Below, one piece after another: positions 18,279-27,082 of a stretch of 64,000 bases of DNA (positions are counted from its first letter, which is position 1; each line of letters begins with the position of its first letter). This DNA is from Pseudoalteromonas piscicida (lineage in GTDB: Bacteria > Pseudomonadota > Gammaproteobacteria > Enterobacterales > Alteromonadaceae), in contig NZ_CP011924.1 in NCBI RefSeq assembly GCF_000238315.3, positions 1,776,501 through 1,840,500 of the forward strand, read 5' to 3'. Made by a program: the position numbers and the translations under genes. The notes under the pieces are model-generated. The model was not told the DNA's origin. It saw only the letters and a program-made list of their open reading frames with translations, and searched no databases.

Positions 18279-18399
18279 ACTTTAACAAATTTAAAAACAC
18301 AATAAAATCATAAGGTTATTTTATCTTTAAAAAGTCTTTAGTTATCCCTTTTTTTGAAATACACTAGTTATTAGTAAAAACCACTAAGAGTTAGGCAAT

Positions 18400-19491
18400 A
18401 TGAGCCGTTTTCGCCAACAGGATAATTTATTAGGCCAATCTGACAGCTTTTTAGCTGTGCTAGACAAGGTTTCACAGCTCGCTCCTTTAGAAAAGCCCGT
18501 GCTTATTATTGGCGAACGTGGCACAGGTAAAGAGTTAATTGCGGCACGTTTGCATTATCTCTCAGAGCGGTGGGATCAGGAATACGTCAAACTAAACTGC
18601 GCAGCCCTAAACGAAAACCTCTTAGAGAGTGAGTTATTTGGTCACGAAAGTGGTGCCTTTACTGGTGCAAGCAAGCGCCATGAAGGTCGATTTGAACGCG
18701 CTAACAGTGGCACACTGTTTTTGGATGAATTAGCTAATACCTCTGCAATGGTGCAAGAAAAGCTCTTACGTGTAATTGAATACGGTGAGTTCGAGCGAGT
18801 TGGCGGCAAGCAAACCGTAAAAGTAGATACTCGACTGGTATGCGCTACCAATGAAGATCTCCCCACACTCGCCGATGCTGGAGAGTTCAGACACGACTTA
18901 TTGGACCGCCTCGCATTTGACGTCATCACCTTACCGCCATTAAGAGCGAGAAAAGAAGACATCTTATTATTGGCCGAACATTTTGCGATAAATATGGCTC
19001 GGGATTTAGGATGGGAGTTATTTAGCGGCTTTACCCGCAAAGCCATCGAGAAACTGCTTGATTACCCGTGGCCCGGTAATATCCGTGAGCTCAAAAATGT
19101 GGTGGAGCGTAGTTTATATCGTCATGGCAATGACCAAATTCCGGTTCATGATATTGTGTTTGACCCCTTTGCTAGTCCATTTAGGCCGAGTCAACGGATC
19201 AAAGCGTCAAGCGCCCAGCCAGCAACTTCAGCCACTCATAAAGTTGAGCCTTTGCCTGCAGCACAACCGAGTAACGAACAACAGGCAGATCCTGCCCTCG
19301 AATTCGACTTCCCTTGTGATTTAAAATCGCTTTCCAACGACTATGAAATCACAATGCTGCAAAAAGCGCTTGAATTTAGTCAATTTAATCAAAAGAAAAC
19401 TGCACAAAACCTTGGTTTGACGTATCATCAACTGAGAGGTTATTTGAAAAAATACAACCTACTGGACCAAAACCAAAAACAAGAGGCATAG
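18400..19491 (+). CDS. pspF: Psp operon transcriptional activator PspF
   Basis: 363 residues. A sigma-54 activator without an N-terminal sensory domain, so the AAA+ domain starts at once: Walker A GERGTGKE (about 38-45), GAFTGA loop, Walker B LFLDE, arginine fingers in the LDRLAF region. C-terminal Fis-type helix-turn-helix (about 330-355, KKTAQNLGLTYHQLRGYLKKY region). About 30 residues longer than the E. coli protein, mostly in the Ala/Gln-rich linker near 255-305. Its stop codon overlaps the start of sapA. Confidence 0.96.
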   Translation: MSRFRQQDNLLGQSDSFLAVLDKVSQLAPLEKPVLIIGERGTGKELIAARLHYLSERWDQEYVKLNCAALNENLLESELFGHESGAFTGASKRHEGRFERANSGTLFLDELANTSAMVQEKLLRVIEYGEFERVGGKQTVKVDTRLVCATNEDLPTLADAGEFRHDLLDRLAFDVITLPPLRARKEDILLLAEHFAINMARDLGWELFSGFTRKAIEKLLDYPWPGNIRELKNVVERSLYRHGNDQIPVHDIVFDPFASPFRPSQRIKASSAQPATSATHKVEPLPAAQPSNEQQADPALEFDFPCDLKSLSNDYEITMLQKALEFSQFNQKKTAQNLGLTYHQLRGYLKKYNLLDQNQKQEA

Positions 19492-21101
19492 TGGTGCGTA
19501 AATTGTTTTTTGGTGTGCTGTGTACCGCTTTATTTGGCTGTACAGATCAGGCGCCAAATAAAGTGAATGATAAGTCACAAGGCTTAGTATATTGTGCAGA
19601 GGCAAACCCTGTGTCATTTAATCCACAAGTGACCACAACAGGGTCTACGATTGATATTATTGCCAATCAGCTTTATGACACCTTGATCAGTATTGATCCT
19701 GAAAGCGGCGAATTCTTACCAGAGTTGGCAACGTCTTGGCAGGTCAGCGAAGACGGTAAATCTTTCACTTTTACCCTGAGGGATGATGTCCAATTTCACG
19801 ATACCCTCTACTTCACCCCAACAAGAAAAATGAATGCCGATGATGTGGTATTCTCATTTAACCGTTTATTTGATGTTTACAATCCATACCACTTTGTTGG
19901 TGATGCAAATTATCCTTATTTTCAAAGTATTGGACTCGACCAACTGATCCGCCAAGTAAAAAAAGTGGATGAACATAGCGTTCGCTTTGATCTGTTCAAC
20001 GCGGAAAGTAGCTTTTTATCCAATATCGCCACCGACTTCGCCGTCATTCTTTCTAAAGAATATGCCGATCAGCTTATAGAGCTTGAACATAAGCAAGATT
20101 TTGATCAAAAGCCCGTCGGTACAGGTCCGTATAAGTACCGTGAATTTTTACGTGATAACCTGATCCGCTATTATCGCCATGAGCATTACTGGAAACACCC
20201 GGTATACATGGAGCAATTGGTCTACGATATCACCACCAATGGCACTAGCCGCATCGCGAAAATGCTAACTAAAGAATGTGATATTACGGCGCACCCCAGT
20301 GCTACCCAGCTCACCGTGCTGGAGCAACGAAAAGACATAGAAGTTGAAAAGGCCGCAAATCTGAATATAGGTTACTGGGCATTCAACACCGAAAAGCCAC
20401 CATTTGATAATCCACTGGTCCGCAAAGCGCTGGCGCACAGCATAGATTTTGAAAAAATCATGCAAGCGGTATTTTACAACAATGGGATTTTAGCCCGCTC
20501 GATGCTTCCCCCTTCTTCATGGGCATTTGAAGCACAGCAAAAAATGCCAACATATGACCCTGAAAAAGCCAAAGAGTATTTGAAACAAGCGGGTCTTGAG
20601 GGCGGTTTTTCCATGACCTTATGGGCCATGCCGGTGTCGCGAATTTACAATCCTAACGCGCGGAAAATGGCTGAGCTTATTCAACGTGATTTACGTGATA
20701 TTGGCGTCAATGCCAAAATCGTCGAGTACGAATGGAATACCTTTATTGAACGCGTTGGCCGCCATGAGCACGATAGCGTATTATTAGGCTGGGCAGCAGA
20801 TACGCCTGATCCAGACAATTTCTTCAGCCCGTTATTAAGCTGTACTGCGACATTTAGCGGCAAAAACCCTTCCAACTGGTGTAACCCGGAGTTTGACTTA
20901 TTGCTCACTCAAGCGTTAGACACCAACGATATGGAAGAAAGAAAATACTATTATCAGCAAGCACAAAAAATGGTCATTGAGCAACTGCCTCTCGTTCCAA
21001 TTGCTCACGGGCTAAGGTTCCAAGCAACTAGCTCTGATATCAAGGGCGTCTCATTACGTCCATTTGGTGGTATTTCGCTCGCTGAGGCAAGGAGAGACTA
21101 A
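19491..21101 (+). CDS. sapA: Peptide ABC transporter, substrate-binding lipoprotein SapA
   Basis: 536 residues, SBP_bac_5 family. N-terminal lipoprotein signal peptide with lipobox LFGC (Cys about 17), so membrane-anchored in the periplasm. Family features: ELATSWQVSEDGKSFTFTLR and KPVGTGPYK. Translation starts at GTG 19491 (sharing G with the pspF stop TAG) or GTG 19494. Heads sapABCDF, a transporter linked in enterobacteria to antimicrobial-peptide resistance and putrescine export. The pspF-sapA adjacency is also found in E. coli. Confidence 0.92.
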   Translation: MVRKLFFGVLCTALFGCTDQAPNKVNDKSQGLVYCAEANPVSFNPQVTTTGSTIDIIANQLYDTLISIDPESGEFLPELATSWQVSEDGKSFTFTLRDDVQFHDTLYFTPTRKMNADDVVFSFNRLFDVYNPYHFVGDANYPYFQSIGLDQLIRQVKKVDEHSVRFDLFNAESSFLSNIATDFAVILSKEYADQLIELEHKQDFDQKPVGTGPYKYREFLRDNLIRYYRHEHYWKHPVYMEQLVYDITTNGTSRIAKMLTKECDITAHPSATQLTVLEQRKDIEVEKAANLNIGYWAFNTEKPPFDNPLVRKALAHSIDFEKIMQAVFYNNGILARSMLPPSSWAFEAQQKMPTYDPEKAKEYLKQAGLEGGFSMTLWAMPVSRIYNPNARKMAELIQRDLRDIGVNAKIVEYEWNTFIERVGRHEHDSVLLGWAADTPDPDNFFSPLLSCTATFSGKNPSNWCNPEFDLLLTQALDTNDMEERKYYYQQAQKMVIEQLPLVPIAHGLRFQATSSDIKGVSLRPFGGISLAEARRD

Positions 21102-21102
21102 C

Positions 21103-22137
21103 ATGTTCGCAAAATATGCTTATCGACGACTGAGCTTGCTTTGCTTTATGTTGTTTACCTTGACGATATTTACTTTCGCCCTCAATTACCTGTTTCCTGG
21201 TGAGTTGATCACTAACTTCAGTGGTGAAGTCAACTCAAGTTATGCCCAAACGCAGGCACTAGTTGAAAAATACCGTATTGAAGAAAATATCTTTGTGCAA
21301 TATGGCGCGTTTATGGCTCGTATGTTTGAAGGCGACTGGGGTTTGTCTTTATCATCGGGCCAGCCCGTGCTTTCTCATGTGAAACATCTATTTCCAGCAA
21401 CGCTTGAGCTATGTTTATATGCTTTGACGGTTGCAGTCATTATTGGCGTACCAAGTGGAGTAATAGCCAGCGCTTATCATAAAAAGTGGCCAGATAAGCT
21501 CATTAACTCATTAAGCTTGATGGGATTTTCCATTCCAGTTTTTTGGTTAGCCCTGCTGCTTATTATGGCATTTTGTCTGGGTCTTGGGCTTTTCCCCATG
21601 TCCGGTAGAATCGGCTTACTTTATGAAATACAGCCCGTTACTCATTTTATTCTGATTGATATTTATCTTGAAGGTTTCCCCTATGGCGGTGCCGCATTTT
21701 GGGATGCACTTCATCATTTAGCGCTGCCAACCGTTGTGCTGGCTATGTATCCAACGACAGTTTTGATCCGCTTTACTCGCGACTCTATGCTCGAAGTCCT
21801 CGACCAGAACTATATTAAAACAGCTAGAGCAAAAGGCCTTAATCGCAGCCAGCTTATCATTCACCACGCGCTGAGGAATGCGCTGCTACCAGTGATAAAG
21901 CAAATTGGTCTCCAATTTAGCACGCTCATCACACTTGCGATGATCACTGAGGTGATATTCTCTTGGCCTGGGATCGGTCGATGGTTAATTGAAAGCATCT
22001 ATCAACGTGATTTCCCAGCTATCCAAGGGGGACTACTCGCGGTGTCTTTCTTTGTTATTATTGCCAACATGTTGTCTGATTTTATTCATTCGATACTCGA
22101 CCCGCTCGCAAGGAATCAGGCTCATGGCAAAGTTTAA
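21103..22137 (+). CDS. sapB: Peptide ABC transporter permease SapB
   Basis: 344 residues from ATG 21103 (GGAGAG nine bases upstream; the frame is open 13 codons further). Six membrane helices of the DppB/OppB type and an EAA loop (RAKGLNRSQLIIHHALRNALLP) that docks onto the ATPase subunits. One base separates it from sapA; it overlaps sapC by 14 bp. Confidence 0.93.
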   Translation: MFAKYAYRRLSLLCFMLFTLTIFTFALNYLFPGELITNFSGEVNSSYAQTQALVEKYRIEENIFVQYGAFMARMFEGDWGLSLSSGQPVLSHVKHLFPATLELCLYALTVAVIIGVPSGVIASAYHKKWPDKLINSLSLMGFSIPVFWLALLLIMAFCLGLGLFPMSGRIGLLYEIQPVTHFILIDIYLEGFPYGGAAFWDALHHLALPTVVLAMYPTTVLIRFTRDSMLEVLDQNYIKTARAKGLNRSQLIIHHALRNALLPVIKQIGLQFSTLITLAMITEVIFSWPGIGRWLIESIYQRDFPAIQGGLLAVSFFVIIANMLSDFIHSILDPLARNQAHGKV

Positions 22138-23017
22138 TCTATTTACCGAAGAGTCTAATCGCTCACCTTTATTTAGATTATGGCGTAAATTCCGCTCAAA
22201 CCACGTTGCGCTAGTGGGTTTGTGGCTGTTTGTTGCCCTGACGGTATTGGCTTTAACAGCGCCGCTGATCGCGCCCTATGGAGTTAACCAGCAGCATGCT
22301 GATGCCCTGTTGCTGCCACCTTCTTGGCATGATGATGGCGATGTGCGCTTTATACTCGGTACAGATGATTTGGGGCGAGATATCTTATCGCGCCTAATGA
22401 ACGGAGCAACTTACACGTTTGGTTTATCTATCATTGCGGCCTTGGTTACCACGGCACTCGGCGTCGTACTTGGTACGCTTGCTGGCGCCAGTCGAGGCTT
22501 GAAATCTAGCTTTCTTAATCACTTATTGGATATTACGCTCGCCATTCCTTCGTTACTGCTGGCCATTATCATAATTGCTATATTAGGGCCAGGTTTGATG
22601 AATACGGTGTGGGCGATTATCTTCGCGCTATTGCCACAATACATCCACTCGATTAGAAACTTAGTGGTCACTGAGCTTAGTAAAGACTATATCATTGCCT
22701 TTAAGCTTGATGGTGCAACACGCTGGAAACTGCTCGTCCGTGGCATATTGCCTAACATTTACGAGCATATCGTGGTTATCTTCACCATGGCGCTGTCGAC
22801 TGCTATTTTGGATATTGCGGCACTTGGTTTCTTAAAGCTCGGTGCGCAGCCTCCATCTACCGAGTGGGGTGCTATCCTACAAGAAAACTTAAGTTTAATT
22901 TATCTCGCGCCTTGGACTGTAGGCCTCCCAGGTGTATTGCTCTTTTTGGCAGTACTTTCTACCAACTTGGTTGGTGATGGACTGCGTGAAGCACTGAAAC
23001 AACGTAAGGCAGATTAA
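22124..23017 (+). CDS. sapC: Peptide ABC transporter permease SapC
   Basis: 297 residues from ATG 22124 within the end of sapB. DppC/OppC-type permease: N-terminal helix (ALVGLWLFVALTVLALTAP), LGTDDLGRDILSR signature and an EAA-type loop in KLDGATRWKLLVRGILPN. Forms the membrane channel with SapB. Confidence 0.93.
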   Translation: MAKFNLFTEESNRSPLFRLWRKFRSNHVALVGLWLFVALTVLALTAPLIAPYGVNQQHADALLLPPSWHDDGDVRFILGTDDLGRDILSRLMNGATYTFGLSIIAALVTTALGVVLGTLAGASRGLKSSFLNHLLDITLAIPSLLLAIIIIAILGPGLMNTVWAIIFALLPQYIHSIRNLVVTELSKDYIIAFKLDGATRWKLLVRGILPNIYEHIVVIFTMALSTAILDIAALGFLKLGAQPPSTEWGAILQENLSLIYLAPWTVGLPGVLLFLAVLSTNLVGDGLREALKQRKAD

Positions 23018-24024
23018 TGCAATTACTAGACATTAAGAACCTCACCATTGAACTACGTACCGAAGACGGTGTTATTCGCGCGGTTGATAAGGTCAACCTT
23101 AGCCTTAAGGAAGGCGAAGTACATGCGCTTGTCGGCGAGTCTGGCTCTGGTAAAAGTCTAATCGCCAAAGCCATTGTGGGGGTGCTCAATCAGCGCTGGA
23201 CAGTAACCGCAGACCGCATGCATTGGCGTGGTGTCGATCTTATGCGCTTGTCTTCAGAAAAGCGCAGAAAGCTCGTCAGCCAAGATATTGCGATGATTTA
23301 CCAAGAGCCAAGTCGAAGCCTTGACCCAACCGCCACTATTTTCGACCAAGTCGCGGAATCTATTCCCGATAGCGGCTTAAAAGGTGGCTTTTTTGGTCGT
23401 AGAAAAGAACGAAAAGAAAAGGTTCGAGCGCTATTGCACAAAGCAGGGATCCGAGACGATAAAAAGATCTGTAGCAGTTACCCACATGAACTTTCTGAGG
23501 GGATGTGTCAAAAGATCATGATTGCGATGGCCATAGCCAGAAGCCCTAAACTACTTATTGCCGATGAGCCTACCACCGCACTTGAGAGTACCGCCCGTGC
23601 GCAAGTATTTCGATTGCTCAAGGCATTAAACCAGCTTAAGAACATGTCGATATTAATGATTTCGCATGAGCTGGAAGAGATCTCCGACTGGTCTCATGCA
23701 ATGCATGTGCTCTACTGCGGACAGATGGTTGAAGCAGGCCCTACTCAGGCTATTTTTAAACAGCCATTACATCCCTACACCCAAGCGCTGGTTAAGAGTT
23801 TGCCGGACTTTGGTCAAGGGCTCGGCCATAAAGAAGCATTTTATGCCCTGAAAGGCACTATTCCCCCATTACAGCATTTACCCATAGGATGTCGCTTGGG
23901 GCCTAGATGCCCTCAAGCGCAAAAAGAATGTGTCGTCACGCCAAGGCAAAGTCGCTCGCATGGTCATAGTTACGCTTGCCACTTTCCGTTAATTAAGGTG
24001 AAGCAAAAATGCAACCCGTCTTAA
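23017..24024 (+). CDS. sapD: Peptide ABC transporter ATP-binding protein SapD
   Basis: 335 residues. Walker A GESGSGKS (about 40-47), Walker B LLIADEPTTAL, and the C-terminal oligopeptide/dipeptide-transporter extension with Cys-rich GCRLGPRCPQAQKEC. The signature is LSEGMCQK rather than LSGGQ, a deviation also known in SapD proteins. ATG overlaps the sapC stop (TAATG). Confidence 0.93.
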   Translation: MQLLDIKNLTIELRTEDGVIRAVDKVNLSLKEGEVHALVGESGSGKSLIAKAIVGVLNQRWTVTADRMHWRGVDLMRLSSEKRRKLVSQDIAMIYQEPSRSLDPTATIFDQVAESIPDSGLKGGFFGRRKERKEKVRALLHKAGIRDDKKICSSYPHELSEGMCQKIMIAMAIARSPKLLIADEPTTALESTARAQVFRLLKALNQLKNMSILMISHELEEISDWSHAMHVLYCGQMVEAGPTQAIFKQPLHPYTQALVKSLPDFGQGLGHKEAFYALKGTIPPLQHLPIGCRLGPRCPQAQKECVVTPRQSRSHGHSYACHFPLIKVKQKCNPS

Positions 24025-24770
24025 AAGTACAGTCTTTAAACAAGTCCTACACTTCTCGCCAAGGACTGTTCAGACGCCGCTCGTTGCAGGTACTCAGAGA
24101 TGTGTCGTTTGCGCTTGCTCCCGGACAAACCCTCGCAATTATAGGCGAGACCGGCTCTGGTAAAAGTACGCTCGCCAAAGTACTTGCCGGTGCCGACATG
24201 GCAGACTCTGGACAAATATTACTAAACGGCCAAATTGTAGAAGACGCTGGTATTCGCAATCATGACTGCCGTACTATTCGTCTTATTTTTCAAGACCCAA
24301 CTCGCTCGCTCAACCCGGGTCTCACCATTGGGGACATACTTGATGATTGTCTGCAATACAATACAGAACTCACCGAAGAGCAGCGCTATAAGAAAATCCG
24401 CATCACACTCAGTCGCGTCGGGCTACTTGGCGAACACATAGACTATTATCCTCATATGTTTAGTGGTGGGCAGTTACAGCGGGTTGCCTTAGCGAGAGCC
24501 CTTATTTTAGACCCTAAAGTGCTGGTATTGGATGAAGCGTTGTCATCATTAGACCCATCCGTACGCGCACAAACTGTGAATCTGCTGCTGGAATTACAAG
24601 CAGCAACGGGACTTGCGTACGTGCTTATCACACATCATTTGAGTTTGGTTCGTCACATGAGTGATGAGATTTTGGTATTAAATCGCGGCAAAGTCGTCGA
24701 ATATGGCGAAACGGAGTGTGTGTTCAATACTCCAAAATCTAAAACTATGCAGAAGCTGCTGTCAGCTTAA
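24009..24770 (+). CDS. sapF: Peptide ABC transporter ATP-binding protein SapF
   Basis: 253 residues. Walker A GETGSGKS, canonical signature FSGGQLQR, Walker B VLVLDEALS, and switch His in ITHHLSL. Starts within the last 16 bp of sapD. Likely pairs with SapD as an ATPase heterodimer; SapF has the intact signature motif, SapD the altered one. Confidence 0.93.
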   Translation: MQPVLKVQSLNKSYTSRQGLFRRRSLQVLRDVSFALAPGQTLAIIGETGSGKSTLAKVLAGADMADSGQILLNGQIVEDAGIRNHDCRTIRLIFQDPTRSLNPGLTIGDILDDCLQYNTELTEEQRYKKIRITLSRVGLLGEHIDYYPHMFSGGQLQRVALARALILDPKVLVLDEALSSLDPSVRAQTVNLLLELQAATGLAYVLITHHLSLVRHMSDEILVLNRGKVVEYGETECVFNTPKSKTMQKLLSA

Positions 24771-24789
24771 TTTCACGAGGGAATGAGAA

Positions 24790-25818
24790 ATGGATTTTAG
24801 CGCCCATCTGTTATTTTTCTTCTCACTTGTTGGAGTATTTAACGGCTTTATTCTCAGCGCCCTACTGCTAGTAAAATTTCAGGAGGCAAAGGCACTGCGC
24901 TGGGTGTCGGTGCTGCTCATTTTACTCTGCATTCGAATTGGTAAATCAGTCCTTTTTTACTTTAACCCAGAGCTGGATAAAACGATTCTACAAATAGGTT
25001 TGAGTGCCTACTTTTTGCTTGGCCCCTGCCTGCTCAATTTTGTACTTGCAAGCTACAGTAAAACCAGAAATCGTTATCTAACAATGCATTTTTTGGCTTT
25101 AAGCGGCTTTATTATTGGATTTGGTATATTTATGCCCTATCAACTTCACCCTGAAATTTGGCAAACTTGGGGTTACAAAGGCACATCCTATTTTTGGCTA
25201 GGTTATTTACTGATAAGTTCTTATACTTTTTACTGCTTAACAACATCTAAAAGCGCAAATAACAACGCCGAGTTTCATCTATCTTTGGTTGTGATCTGCG
25301 GTTGCTGGCTCATTTGGGCCGCGTATTTCTTTTCGTCATTCACTTCTTACATCACAGGAGCACTCACGTTCAGTTTTGTGCTCTATTTAAGTATCCTTTT
25401 CGCACCCAAATTACTACGAAAACCAACTGCTAATGAAAAGAAATATGCCAATACGCACATAAGCGACGATGAATATAATCAGCTCGTAGCCAAACTTGAG
25501 TCGCTAATGTCAGAAAGCAAGCTATTTACTGAGCCGGATTTAACGCTACCCCGATTAGCTAAACGATTAGGAACAAGCCACAACAAATTATCGCAAATAG
25601 TGAACCGTCACTATCATTGTAACTTTAAACAATATCTCAATGGCTTGAGAGTTGAATATGCGAAACACTTGCTTTCGATCACCAACATGCCGCTGGAACA
25701 CCTTGCACTAGAGTGTGGTTTTAATTCTGCATCCACGTTTTTTGCCGCATTTAAGAAGCTTACGGGGTACTCTCCAAATAGCTTTAAGCACTCCGAAAAC
25801 ATACTCTCAGACTCCTAA
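24790..25818 (+). CDS. AraC-family regulator with N-terminal membrane domain
   Basis: 342 residues. Residues 1-210 form about seven hydrophobic helices; residues 235-338 hold an AraC-type DNA-binding domain with two helix-turn-helix units (LAKRLGTSHNKLSQIVNRH and LALECGFNSASTFFAAFKKL). Such proteins couple a membrane-sensed signal to transcription. GAGGGAATGAGAA precedes ATG 24790. It begins 19 bp after sapF in the same direction and precedes the PfpI-like gene by 69 bp, which could be its target. Confidence 0.88.
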   Translation: MDFSAHLLFFFSLVGVFNGFILSALLLVKFQEAKALRWVSVLLILLCIRIGKSVLFYFNPELDKTILQIGLSAYFLLGPCLLNFVLASYSKTRNRYLTMHFLALSGFIIGFGIFMPYQLHPEIWQTWGYKGTSYFWLGYLLISSYTFYCLTTSKSANNNAEFHLSLVVICGCWLIWAAYFFSSFTSYITGALTFSFVLYLSILFAPKLLRKPTANEKKYANTHISDDEYNQLVAKLESLMSESKLFTEPDLTLPRLAKRLGTSHNKLSQIVNRHYHCNFKQYLNGLRVEYAKHLLSITNMPLEHLALECGFNSASTFFAAFKKLTGYSPNSFKHSENILSDS

Positions 25819-25887
25819 AATATACTCTAGGTGACTGCTTTAATTAAATAAGTTTATGTTTCTTCTGAGTCATTACAGGAGAAACTT

Positions 25888-27015
25888 ATGACCCTATCAA
25901 AACTAGTACCATTGTTATTTTTACTACTTATCCAAACCAGCAACGCCGTCGCTTTTGAGGATGAGACCGCTAAAATTACCGCTGTATTAAACCACTATAT
26001 CAGTGGCACCGTGAACAACCAGCCTGAAGTGATAAGAAAAGCGTTTCATCCCGATGCGATGCTTATTTTAGAAAAGTCAGACCAAGCGATGTGGCAAGTC
26101 CCGTTGAAAGAGTATTTGAGTTGGTATAAAGGCTCTAAAAAAGACACTGGCAGGCGCGCCAAAATTCTAAATATCAGCGTGAATGACCACCTTGCACAGG
26201 CCAAAATCCGTATTGATATATTGAAGTCAAACGTGCAGTACATCGATCACCTACTCCTAAAGAAAATAGCTGGCACATGGCAAATCATCAGTAAATCGGC
26301 GCAGCAAACCACGCTAACTTCCGAGCAAGTAACGAACTTAGGTCGCCGAGTGCTCATTGTCGCATCAAGCAAGGCCTTTCACGGCGATAGTCAGCTGCCA
26401 GCTGGCACGAGCTTCGAAGAGCTATTCAGTGCCTATGACGTATTTACTCAAGCAGGACTAATTGTTGATTTCGTCAGCACACAAGGTGGCGCGTTAAACC
26501 TGAGCTATATAAATACTTCAAACGGCGAACATAAAAAGTACCTTTACCAACCTGACTATATGTATGCGCTCAGCAACACAATGCGCCCAGCAGAAGTCGA
26601 CCCTAGCCAATATGCGGCAATCTATTATGTTGGCGGCAGCAATGCCATGTATGAAGTAGCGGAAAACCCTACTCTACAGCGTATTGCTATGCATATATAT
26701 GAACAAAACCAAGGTGTTGTTGCCGCCGTATGCCATGGTACAGCAGGTATCGTTAATTTGCGCTTGAAAAATGGCGAGTATCTCATAAAAGGAAAGCAAA
26801 TCACCGGTTACCCTACCGCATTTGAAAATCCAGATAGAGCGTATTTCAAGCATTTTCCTTTTCAAATTCAGCCTAAAGTGGAAGAGCTTGGAGGGAATTT
26901 TGTATATGGAGAGCGGGATGCGTCTTTTATCAAGGTAGATAGCCGCATAGTGACGGGGCAGAATTATCAGTCTTCACAAGCGGTTGCAAGCACCGTACTT
27001 GAGCATATTCAATAA
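25888..27015 (+). CDS. Exported two-domain protein: NTF2/SnoaL-like plus DJ-1/PfpI
   Basis: 375 residues. Signal peptide (about 1-22, ending NAVA-FE), then an NTF2-like fold of the DUF4440/lumazine-binding-related type (about 24-145: AVLNHYISGTVNNQPEVIRKAFHPDAML), then a DJ-1/PfpI domain (about 150-375) with the nucleophile elbow AAVCHGTAG and an upstream YYVGGSNAMYE. The C-terminal half resembles class I glutamine amidotransferase-like hydrolases (Hsp31/glyoxalase III-like). AGGAG seven bases before ATG 25888. Function not known; the cysteine elbow suggests catalysis in the periplasm. Confidence 0.8.
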   Translation: MTLSKLVPLLFLLLIQTSNAVAFEDETAKITAVLNHYISGTVNNQPEVIRKAFHPDAMLILEKSDQAMWQVPLKEYLSWYKGSKKDTGRRAKILNISVNDHLAQAKIRIDILKSNVQYIDHLLLKKIAGTWQIISKSAQQTTLTSEQVTNLGRRVLIVASSKAFHGDSQLPAGTSFEELFSAYDVFTQAGLIVDFVSTQGGALNLSYINTSNGEHKKYLYQPDYMYALSNTMRPAEVDPSQYAAIYYVGGSNAMYEVAENPTLQRIAMHIYEQNQGVVAAVCHGTAGIVNLRLKNGEYLIKGKQITGYPTAFENPDRAYFKHFPFQIQPKVEELGGNFVYGERDASFIKVDSRIVTGQNYQSSQAVASTVLEHIQ

Positions 27016-27042
27016 TACCGATATCCCTTCACAAGGCATAAA

Positions 27043-27065
27043 AAAGGCGCCGTGTTGGCGCCTTT
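27043..27065. terminator. Intrinsic terminator between the PfpI-like gene and ppiD
   Basis: AAAGGCGCC / GGCGCCTTT with a 5-nt loop. The minus-strand copy is followed by TTT, giving ppiD a clear terminator; it may also stop the plus-strand gene. Confidence 0.85.
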
Positions 27066-27082
27066 CTGCTATCTAAAAACGA

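Noticed and set aside
23017-24024. SapD considered inactive because of the LSEGM signature
   Set aside because: SapD proteins are known to deviate from LSGGQ at this site; Walker A and B are intact.
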